From: M3007 sp046153695
GTDB lineage: Bacteria; Bacteroidota; Bacteroidia; Chitinophagales; Saprospiraceae
Direction: 5' to 3'
Assembly: GCA_046153695.1 (NCBI GenBank)
Contig: JBJXEZ010000136.1
Coordinates: 1 to 8,621 of the forward strand
DNA: 8,621 bases
Both the position numbers and the translations under genes were made by a program. Positions 1 through 6,083 of this stretch are shown here, piece after piece. Each line of letters opens with the position of its first letter. Position 1 is the first letter of the stretch. The notes below the pieces were generated by a model. That model ran no database searches, had not been told where the DNA came from, and worked only from the letters and a program-made list of their open reading frames with translations.

Positions 1-1769
1 ACATTCCGAACTACACGCTTCCTGGTTGCAATGCCGGCTGGCCAAACCTGAATACTACCTGGACAGATAACTGCTCTGCTGGCGGCTCCATTGCTGCCTC
101 GGCAGGCCCGGTACAAACCAATGGCTGTTCCCAATGGCGCGTGTACACGTTCACCGTTGCGGACGCCTGCGGGAACGATGATACGGAAACGACAATCGTT
201 ACACGGACGATGGATGCTACCAATCCAAACATCGTGGACATCCAGAACTACACCCTTCCGGGTTGTAATGCAGCCTGGCCGACCTTGTCCACCACCTGGA
301 CGGATGGCTGTTCAGGAGGCGGCAATGTCACCGGCACACCAGGCTCAGTCACCACGAACGGCTGTACGCAGACTCGGGTATACACGTTTACGGTAGCCGA
401 CGATTGCGAAAATCAGGATGTGGAAACCACGACAGTAACCCGGATGTATGATGTGACCAAGCCCAATTTTACCATCGTACCGGCTCATATCACTGTCCAG
501 TGCAACAACGTCCCGTCAGTGGGCAATCCGACGGCTACAGATGCTTGTGGATCAGTATCCATGGCCTACGATGGCCAGACCCAAACCGCTGGTGCCTGCC
601 CCAATGCGTACACCCTGACCCGTAAATGGACCGCGACGGATGCCTGCGGCAACACCAAGACGGCCACCCAACGCATCACCGTAGTGGACAACATCAAGCC
701 GGTGCTTACGGTACCGGGCAATACCACCATTGCCTGCACCGCTCCGATCCCGCCCTTAGGCACGCCTGCAGCATCCGATGCCTGCGGCGGCAATGTGGTG
801 ATTGTCTACCTCGGTCAGTCTAGCATGAATGCTGCTTGTGCCGGCACATACCAGTTGCTCCGCACCTGGAAAGCCACCGACGTGTGTGGGAACAGTACCG
901 TCGCCACGCAGACTATCCAGATCGTGGACAACCAGCCGCCTGTGTTCTCGGCATCCCCGGCCAATGTGACCATCCAGTGCCACCAGTCCCTGCCGCTGCT
1001 CGTTAACCCGACGGCCACGGATGCATGCAGCGGCCCGGCCCAGATCACCTACCTGGGGCAGATTCGCACCGACGGCAACTGCCTGTACAACTACACCCTG
1101 ACGCGTACCTGGCGTGCCACCGACTTGTGCGGAAACTCGACCACAAAAGCGCAGGTAATCACCGTGCAAGACACGCAGGCACCTGTTTTCACCAACCCGC
1201 CCGCTAATCTGACCGTGGTGTGTGCGCCTAATTGTGTGCCGGCTCCTGTCACACCCAACGCTACGGACAACTGTGGCACGCCTACAGTGACTTTGGTCGA
1301 AACCCAATCATCCGGCGACTGCTCAAGCGGCTATGTCGTAACCAGAACCTGGACGGCAACCGACCAGTGTGGTAACCCGAAGGTTCACGTCCAGACGATC
1401 ACAGTGCTGCCGACAGCGCCGTTTGCGCCGACCGGCCCGCGGGCCGAGCGTAACCCGGCATCCGGCATCAACCGCGAACAAGGCAACCAACTCGAAACTC
1501 AAAACGCAACACTTAAAACTGTTTACCTAATACCTAACCCGACCAGCGACTGGGTTAGCATCGGCTTGAGTGATTTCAAGGGCGAAGCGGCTATCGTCTC
1601 GATCCTCAACAACCAGGGACAGTTGGTTTGGGAAAAAAGGTTTGATGTTGTGGAGGAAACTGCATTGCGCGTCAATTTGCGCCAGCAAGGCGCAGCCGAA
1701 GGTGTGTACACGGTCAGTGTGCGTGCTGGTGGTGAGGTCTATACCAAACGCTTGGTTCTGATGGAATAA
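1..1769 (+). CDS. Secreted HYR-like repeat protein with type IX sorting domain (5' end missing)
   Basis: The reading frame is open from the first full codon at position 3 to the TAA at 1767-1769, giving 588 residues. The true start lies upstream, because the sequence before the first in-frame GTG (141) is clearly homologous to the next repeat. In order it holds two 79-residue units (3-461), four Cys-rich HYR-like units (462-1415) with recurring motifs such as TATDACG, LTRTW and CGN, a linker rich in Asn, Gln and Glu (about 1416-1520), and a C-terminal domain (1521-1766). That domain opens with VYLIPNPTSDWVSIGL and ends KRLVLME, the pattern of the Por/type IX secretion (T9SS) type A sorting domain. 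By family knowledge such proteins cross the outer membrane by T9SS and are anchored or released. An adhesion or matrix role is inference. No catalytic domain is visible in the part present. Confidence 0.9.
   Translation, partial: IPNYTLPGCNAGWPNLNTTWTDNCSAGGSIAASAGPVQTNGCSQWRVYTFTVADACGNDDTETTIVTRTMDATNPNIVDIQNYTLPGCNAAWPTLSTTWTDGCSGGGNVTGTPGSVTTNGCTQTRVYTFTVADDCENQDVETTTVTRMYDVTKPNFTIVPAHITVQCNNVPSVGNPTATDACGSVSMAYDGQTQTAGACPNAYTLTRKWTATDACGNTKTATQRITVVDNIKPVLTVPGNTTIACTAPIPPLGTPAASDACGGNVVIVYLGQSSMNAACAGTYQLLRTWKATDVCGNSTVATQTIQIVDNQPPVFSASPANVTIQCHQSLPLLVNPTATDACSGPAQITYLGQIRTDGNCLYNYTLTRTWRATDLCGNSTTKAQVITVQDTQAPVFTNPPANLTVVCAPNCVPAPVTPNATDNCGTPTVTLVETQSSGDCSSGYVVTRTWTATDQCGNPKVHVQTITVLPTAPFAPTGPRAERNPASGINREQGNQLETQNATLKTVYLIPNPTSDWVSIGLSDFKGEAAIVSILNNQGQLVWEKRFDVVEETALRVNLRQQGAAEGVYTVSVRAGGEVYTKRLVLME
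3..461 (+). repeat. Two tandem 79-residue units (type A repeats)
   Basis: The unit starting at 3 (IPNYTLPGCNAGWPNL) and the unit starting at 240 (IQNYTLPGCNAAWPTL) are exactly 237 nt apart. Over the 76 residues before the IVD spacer, 51 are identical by hand alignment with no gap. Conserved features are the paired Cys residues, TTWTD, TNGC, and RVYTFTVAD followed by an ETT..VTR strand. The array probably continues upstream, because the window opens at the very start of a unit. Confidence 0.9.
462..1415 (+). repeat. Four tandem HYR-like units (type B repeats)
   Basis: Units begin at about 462, 699, 939 and 1182, each at a PNFT, PVLT or PVF motif. The conserved Trp of the TRxW strand falls at 627, 867, 1110 and 1350, so the period is 240, 243 and 240 nt. 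Each unit has an early Cys (for example TVQC, TIAC), a TDACG- or TDNCG-like motif, a mid-unit Cys (GACP, GNCL, GDCS), a TRTW-like strand and a final CGN. This is the layout of the Cys-rich HYR-like beta-sandwich repeats common in Bacteroidota surface proteins. Paired Cys positions suggest disulfides, consistent with an extracellular fate. Confidence 0.88.
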
Positions 1770-1810
1770 CCTGTTTTCTTTTTGGCCTAGTGGGGCCACA
1801 CGAACATATT

Positions 1811-1858
1811 GGGGCGCGGCATCGCGGTGTTTTTAAAAAACTCCGCATGTTGCGCCCC
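1811..1858 (+). terminator. Long stem-loop, probable terminator of the first gene
   Basis: The left arm at 1811-1829 begins GGGGCGCGGCAT and pairs with the right arm at 1841-1858, which ends TGCGCCCC. The stem has G-T wobbles, one bulged C and one mismatch. The 11-base loop is T5A6 and could itself pair. It lies 41 bases after the TAA. The tract after it (TTGTGTT) is only moderately T-rich, so efficient intrinsic termination is not certain. It could also protect a 3' end or act as a structured leader for the transporter mRNA. A smaller hairpin (TGGCC, six-base loop, GGCCA) sits just upstream at 1783-1798. Confidence 0.6.
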
Positions 1859-1935
1859 TTGTGTTATCGGGGAATTTTATTCCTTTACGGGTCTAAAGCA
1901 CAACCGTTTCCACTTCATCGAAAAAAAAGACCCGC

Positions 1936-3468
1936 ATGAGCGTTGCTACACCCGGTAGTACCGGCCCTTCCTGGCAGAAACCGCGCCTGAATTTTTGGCA
2001 AATATGGAACATGAGCTTCGGCTTTTTGGGTATCCAATTTGGCTGGGGCCTGCAAATGGCTAACATGAGTGCCATTTACGAGTACCTCGGGGCCGAGCCG
2101 CATAAAATCCCGATCCTGTGGCTCGCTGCTCCGCTCACAGGCCTTATTGTGCAACCCATCATCGGATACCTAAGTGACCGTACGTGGAGCCAGCGCTTCG
2201 GAAGGCGAAAACCCTACTTCCTGATCGGTGCGATTCTCGCCTCCATCGCCCTTATTTTCATGCCCAACTCCAGCACCCTATGGATGGCCGCTGGCCTGCT
2301 CTGGATTTTGGACGCGAGCATCAACATCAGCATGGAACCGTTCCGCGCTTTTGTGGCCGATATGCTGCCCGAGGAACAGCAAACGCGCGGCTTCACCATG
2401 CAGAGTATGTTTATCGGGCTCGGTGCCGTAGTGGCTTCAGCGTTGCCCTACATCCTGACTAATTTTTTCGACTTTGGCTCGGTGGACGATTGTGCCGCCA
2501 CGGCCAGCGTCATTCCGCTCACGGTCAAAATCTCGTTCTATGTAGGCGCGGCAGCTTTTATCGGAGCGGTGTTATACACTGTGCTCACTACCAAAGAGTA
2601 CCCGCCGATGGACATCAGCGCGTTTCAAAAGGCCAAAGAGGAAAAAAAAGGCTTCGGAGCGGGAGTGCGCGAAATTTTAGACTCGATACGGAACATGCCC
2701 CAGACTATGCGCCAACTCGCCGTAGTGCAAATGCTGACCTGGCCAGGCCTATTCTTGATGTGGTTCTATTTTGGTGTGGCCACAACCCGATCGGTGTTTC
2801 AGTACGACGACAACTTGTCGAAATACGAGGCCTACCACAAGCAGTACCGCTGTGATCAGAAGGCGGGCCAAGCGACGGATTTTGCCGGATTGGTGGCCCG
2901 CACAGCCGTGGGAGATGAGAAAGCCCGCGTCGCCACTGCTGAACTGAATACTCGATTTGTTACGGTCGAAAATTTTGACAAGACCGTGGGCGCAAACGTG
3001 AAAAGCCGCCTGGACGGCAATGAGTGGGGTGGGGTATGTTTCGCCTTTTATTCCCTGATCACGTTTTTAGTTGCATTCCTGCTGCCGCCTTTAGCCCATC
3101 GGGTGGGCAAAAAAAGGACACACGCGATTTGCCTAGCCATCGGTGCGGCTGGACTGTTATCAGTGAGTTTCATTCACGATCAGTATATGCTCCTGGTATC
3201 TATGGCCGGCGTGGGCATTGCATGGGCCAGTATCCTTTCCATGCCGTATGCCATGCTCGCGCCAGTGTTACCGCCCGAAAAAACAGGCATTTACATGGGC
3301 ATCTTCAATTTTTTCATCGTGCTGCCCGAAATTGCTGCCACTTTATTTTTTGGGTGGGTGATGAACAACCTGCTGGACAACAACCGACTTGCGGCTGTGA
3401 TGGTAGGCGGCTGCCTGCTGGCCATTGCTTCGTTACTTTGCCTGCGAATACGTGAGGCTGCCAAATAG
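1936..3468 (+). CDS. SLC45/GPH-like MFS sugar (probably maltose/maltodextrin) transporter
   Basis: The protein has 510 residues and about 12 hydrophobic segments. Residues 77-94 (GYLSDRTWSQRFGRRKPY) form the cytoplasmic loop 2-3 motif with the RxGRRxP signature of SLC45/sucrose and glycoside-pentoside-hexuronide type symporters. A second family-like stretch is near residues 428-441 (IAWASILSMPYAML), followed by KTGIYMGIFNFF. Such proteins move disaccharides or small oligosaccharides through the inner membrane, usually with protons. Maltose or maltodextrin as substrate is inferred from the GH13 gene downstream. Residues about 285-362, between membrane segments 7 and 8, form a long hydrophilic loop. 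The ATG at 1936 is chosen because the N-terminal charged segment and first helix follow normally. It is preceded by A-rich sequence with no Shine-Dalgarno, as is usual in Bacteroidota. No clear TAnnTTTG box was found upstream. Confidence 0.88.
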   Translation: MSVATPGSTGPSWQKPRLNFWQIWNMSFGFLGIQFGWGLQMANMSAIYEYLGAEPHKIPILWLAAPLTGLIVQPIIGYLSDRTWSQRFGRRKPYFLIGAILASIALIFMPNSSTLWMAAGLLWILDASINISMEPFRAFVADMLPEEQQTRGFTMQSMFIGLGAVVASALPYILTNFFDFGSVDDCAATASVIPLTVKISFYVGAAAFIGAVLYTVLTTKEYPPMDISAFQKAKEEKKGFGAGVREILDSIRNMPQTMRQLAVVQMLTWPGLFLMWFYFGVATTRSVFQYDDNLSKYEAYHKQYRCDQKAGQATDFAGLVARTAVGDEKARVATAELNTRFVTVENFDKTVGANVKSRLDGNEWGGVCFAFYSLITFLVAFLLPPLAHRVGKKRTHAICLAIGAAGLLSVSFIHDQYMLLVSMAGVGIAWASILSMPYAMLAPVLPPEKTGIYMGIFNFFIVLPEIAATLFFGWVMNNLLDNNRLAAVMVGGCLLAIASLLCLRIREAAK

Positions 3469-3514
3469 GGCCAACAACTACAGCAATCATTATTCATCAA
3501 TTTTACTTGAAAAA

Positions 3515-3754
3515 ATGATCTATACAATCATCATCGGTGCCCTTTCGGGCTGGTTAGCGGGAGTGATCCGCCAGGGTTATGGTTTTGGCCTTTGGGGCAA
3601 CATCGTCGTGGGTATCATCGGCGCCTATTTGGGCGACTGGGTTTTTGAACAACTCCATGTCCGCATAGGCAGTGGGGTAGTGAACGACATAGCCACCGGG
3701 GTCATCGGCGCGTTGGTGCTGTTGTTTTTGATCGGCTTGGTACGCAAAAAATAG
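3515..3754 (+). CDS. GlsB/YeaQ/YmgE-type small membrane protein (transglycosylase-associated family)
   Basis: This 79-residue protein is made almost entirely of three hydrophobic segments (about residues 2-20, 28-47 and 58-76). It starts MIYTIIIGALSGWLAG, has a G-rich second segment (NIVVGIIGAYLGDW) and ends VRKK. The length, Gly pattern and GxxxGxLAG-like start fit the Transgly_assoc/GlsB family. These are general-stress inner-membrane proteins whose molecular function is not established. The frame is open upstream to 3425, but that stretch overlaps the transporter and is hydrophilic, so the ATG at 3515 is the better start. It follows the transporter stop by 46 bases and precedes the amylase gene by 12, so co-transcription is likely. 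Family assignment is confident. A function linked to maltodextrin use is only suggested by position. Confidence 0.85.
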   Translation: MIYTIIIGALSGWLAGVIRQGYGFGLWGNIVVGIIGAYLGDWVFEQLHVRIGSGVVNDIATGVIGALVLLFLIGLVRKK

Positions 3755-3766
3755 ACTGGATTTACC

Positions 3767-5680
3767 ATGAAAAAATCTTTTTTCTTGCTTCTGCTTGCTG
3801 CAGGGGCCGTTGTTTCCGTTGCCTGCAAAAACTATTGGGGGAACCCGCATTCCCGTCCTGTACCGCCAAAGGTTGTTCCCGCTTCCTCTGGCGATTTGCG
3901 AGTGGAGCCCCCCAACTGGTGGACCGGCTTGCGCCACAACCGCGTCGAACTGCTCGTGCGCCGCGAAGGCCTTTCGGCTTACGACGTGCGTTTGGGCGAA
4001 GCCAAAGGCGTGATCCTTGAAAAAGTGACGCGCGGTGATAGCCCAAATTACCTGTTTCTCACCTTGCAAATCGCGGAAGGAGCCCCCCAGCAAAAGGTGC
4101 CGCTGATGTTCGCGCACCCGAACGGGACGAACGCATTTGTCCACGAATTCCCGATCTGGTACCGCAATCCGGATTCCAAGGCACAGGGGTTGGATGCCCG
4201 CGACGTGCTTTATCTCATCATGCCCGACCGGTTTGCCAATGGTGACCCGTCCAATGACAATGTGCCTGGCATGCTCGAAGGCCTTGCACGCGACTCATTG
4301 GTGGGCCGTCACGGAGGTGACTTGAAGGGTATTATGGATCACCTCGATTACCTGAAAAACCTCGGTGTCACGGCGTTATGGCTCAACCCTGAATTAGAAA
4401 ACGACCAAACTGAAGCCTCTTACCACGGCTACGCCATCACCGACTTGTACCGCGTTGACCGCCGCCTCGGCACCAACGAACTCTACCGCGAACTTGTGCG
4501 GGCATGCCACGACCGTGGCCTGAAAATGGTGCGTGACGTGGTGCCTAATCACATAGGTGTCCACCACCACTGGATGAAAGACCTGCCCTTCAAGGACTGG
4601 GTGAACGTATGGCCCGAAATGACCCAGACCTCGTACCGGGCACCGTCTTTATTGGATCCGTACGCTTCCGAATACGATAAAAAACGGTTCAACGACGGGT
4701 GGTTCGTACCGAGCATGCCCGACCTCAACCAGCGCAACCCCCACCTGGCCAACTACCTCATCCAGCAGGCCATCTGGTGGGTGGAGTATTCCGGCCTTGA
4801 TGCGTACCGAATTGACACCTACACCTACTCCGATCAGGAATTTATGAGCCGCTTTTGCCGGGAGATCCGGGAAGAGTATCCGTCCATTCATCTCTTCGGG
4901 GAAATCTGGGAGCACGCTGTTCCGATACAGGGTTTTTTTGCCGACAACCAACCGTTGGACCGTGCCAAGTTCGATTCTAATTTACCGGGTGTGGTGGATT
5001 TTCAACTTTGTTTTGCCATCCAGGAAGCGCTCAAACGCGAACAGGGCTGGACCGAAGGCATCTCCCGGGTTTACTACACGCTTGCTCAGGATTATTTTTA
5101 CGAAAACCCCTTTCAAAACGTGACCATGTTGGACAACCACGACATGACGCGTATCTACACCGCCGTGGGCGAAAACATCAACAAATACAAAAGCGGCATC
5201 GCTTTTTTGCTGACCATGCGCGGCATCCCGCAGTTGTATTATGCCACTGAAATACTCGGCACAGGCTTCGAGGCGCCTTCGCACGGGAATATCCGTAAGG
5301 ACTTTCCGGGCGGCTGGCCGGGCGACCCGGCGAACAAATTTACCGCCACTGGCCGTACTCCTTTAGAAAACGCTGCATTTGAATATGTGCAAGCATTCCT
5401 GCGCTACCGTAACCTCAACACGACCCTGCATTTCGGCCAACTGACGCAGTTTGTGCCCGAAGACGGTGTGTACGTTTACTTTCGCCACGATAAAGCCAAA
5501 ACGATCATGGTGCTCATCAACACAGCCAATGCCGAACGGACGGTGGACACCAAGCGCTTTGCTGAGCGGATGCAGGGGAGTGCCTTTGGAAAGGATGTGG
5601 TTTACGGTTTGCTTTATAAGGATTTGACAAAAATACGCGTGGAGGCCAACTCGCCGGTGGTGCTGGAACTGTACCGATAA
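3767..5680 (+). CDS. GH13 neopullulanase/cyclomaltodextrinase-like alpha-glucan hydrolase, probable lipoprotein
   Basis: The protein has 637 residues. It starts with a signal peptide, MKKSFFLLLLAAGAVVSVAC. Cys20 is the likely lipidation site, though Ser at -3 makes the lipobox atypical. Residues about 46-130 (EPPNWWTGL..., RVELLV) resemble the N-terminal beta-sandwich of cyclomaltodextrinases. The catalytic barrel spans about 145-545. GH13 motifs are visible: region I D257-VVPNH262, region II YRID with Arg348 and nucleophile Asp350, region III GEIWE with acid/base Glu379, and region IV DNHD with His458 and Asp459. A C-terminal beta domain follows (about 555-637). All catalytic residues are present, so the enzyme should be active on maltodextrins, cyclodextrins or pullulan, like the SusA group of Bacteroides (length close to it). 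Location is probably the periplasmic face of an envelope membrane. The start lies 12 bases after the small membrane-protein gene. Exact substrate is not decidable from sequence. Confidence 0.93.
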   Translation: MKKSFFLLLLAAGAVVSVACKNYWGNPHSRPVPPKVVPASSGDLRVEPPNWWTGLRHNRVELLVRREGLSAYDVRLGEAKGVILEKVTRGDSPNYLFLTLQIAEGAPQQKVPLMFAHPNGTNAFVHEFPIWYRNPDSKAQGLDARDVLYLIMPDRFANGDPSNDNVPGMLEGLARDSLVGRHGGDLKGIMDHLDYLKNLGVTALWLNPELENDQTEASYHGYAITDLYRVDRRLGTNELYRELVRACHDRGLKMVRDVVPNHIGVHHHWMKDLPFKDWVNVWPEMTQTSYRAPSLLDPYASEYDKKRFNDGWFVPSMPDLNQRNPHLANYLIQQAIWWVEYSGLDAYRIDTYTYSDQEFMSRFCREIREEYPSIHLFGEIWEHAVPIQGFFADNQPLDRAKFDSNLPGVVDFQLCFAIQEALKREQGWTEGISRVYYTLAQDYFYENPFQNVTMLDNHDMTRIYTAVGENINKYKSGIAFLLTMRGIPQLYYATEILGTGFEAPSHGNIRKDFPGGWPGDPANKFTATGRTPLENAAFEYVQAFLRYRNLNTTLHFGQLTQFVPEDGVYVYFRHDKAKTIMVLINTANAERTVDTKRFAERMQGSAFGKDVVYGLLYKDLTKIRVEANSPVVLELYR

Positions 5681-5684
5681 TCTT

Positions 5685-5692
5685 TACTTTTG
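5685..5692 (+). promoter_or_regulatory. Bacteroidota-type -7 box (TACTTTTG)
   Basis: TACTTTTG matches the Bacteroidota primary sigma -7 consensus TAnnTTTG and is followed by CAGCC. It lies 4 bases after the amylase stop. No convincing TTTG -33 element is seen about 19 bases upstream, inside the end of the amylase gene. If active it would transcribe the nucleotidyltransferase remnant and possibly, with a leader of nearly 400 bases, the large gene at 6084. One eight-base match can occur by chance. Confidence 0.4.
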
Positions 5693-5700
5693 CAGCCATT

Positions 5701-5998
5701 CAATACTATTTGACAAAACAGGATCGCAGCATAGTCCTTGTTGGCACATTGGAACAAGACTATCTGCTGGTCGGTACTATGAAATGGCCTTAAAAAGGCA
5801 CGTCAGGTACACATCGGATTTGAGGTTATTACTTCCATTGAAGGCGTTGAATTTCAAGCATGCTATGCTGTCCCGAAAGTTATCGAGATTGAAGGACTTC
5901 GGATCAATTTCATTTCTCTTCGAGACTTCTGGAAGAATAAGCAAGCCCGTGGCCGATTTAAGGACTTGGACGATTTAGAGCACCATCATAAATCGTGA
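5701..5998 (+). pseudogene. Decayed nucleotidyltransferase-family gene (C-terminal part recognisable)
   Basis: The frame from 5783 to the TGA at 5996-5998 has no start codon at its head. It encodes VITSIEGVEF, then VIEIEGLRINFISLRDFWKNK and ARGRFKDLDDLE, about 70 residues in all. This matches the C-terminal half of small nucleotidyltransferase-fold proteins (the AbiEii/DUF6036-like group, often in toxin-antitoxin or defence contexts), which typically read LTSIDGV.F, then IDG..V.FISLEDL..NK.A.GR.KDL.D. The usual PPNR-type segment before the TSI motif appears deleted. In another frame, 5701-5793 contains EQDYLLVG, which resembles the N-terminal YLLVGGYAV strand of the same family, then stops at TAA 5791. 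The catalytic Gly-Ser/Asp region is missing. The remnant is therefore a frameshifted, internally deleted gene and not a functional one. Family assignment is from remembered motifs. Confidence 0.65.
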
Positions 5999-6083
5999 GG
6001 TTGGCGCGTCACGCCACATTTGCTCAAATATGGCCCAGTTTTCGCATAGCCTGACAGGCCGCCGATCACCAATTCCTTTTACT
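5999..6083 (+). other. Spacer before the second repeat-protein gene
   Basis: These 85 bases lie between the end of the nucleotidyltransferase remnant and the ATG at 6084. No Shine-Dalgarno and no full TAnnTTTG box are visible. A near match, CACATTTG at 6015-6022, has the wrong first base and no properly spaced -33 element. Together with 5681-5998 this forms a stretch of about 400 bases without an intact gene. Confidence 0.5.

Noticed and set aside
756..1307. Open frame of 183 codons on the minus strand
   Set aside because: It is antisense to the type B repeats, and its periodic sequence simply mirrors them.
3..1415. Tandem periodicity of about 240 nt as a CRISPR-like or non-coding repeat array
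   Set aside because: The period is a multiple of three, the frame is open throughout, and conservation is at the protein level, so these are domain repeats in a coding region.
3554..4144. Open frame of 196 codons on the minus strand across the small membrane protein and the amylase start
   Set aside because: It covers two well-supported plus-strand genes and shows no domain or plausible start context.
5787..5799. Short hairpin GCCTT-AAA-AAGGC as a terminator of the amylase transcript
   Set aside because: The stem is only five pairs, there is no following T tract on the plus strand, and it lies over 100 bases after the stop, inside the remnant gene.
5784..5978. Plus-strand ATG frame of 64 codons
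   Set aside because: It overlaps the nucleotidyltransferase remnant in another frame and only the other frame shows family motifs.
6001..6022. Possible promoter for the gene at 6084 (TTG at 6001 with CACATTTG)
   Set aside because: The -7 candidate lacks the leading T of TAnnTTTG and the gap to TTG is only 11 bases, too short for the usual spacing.
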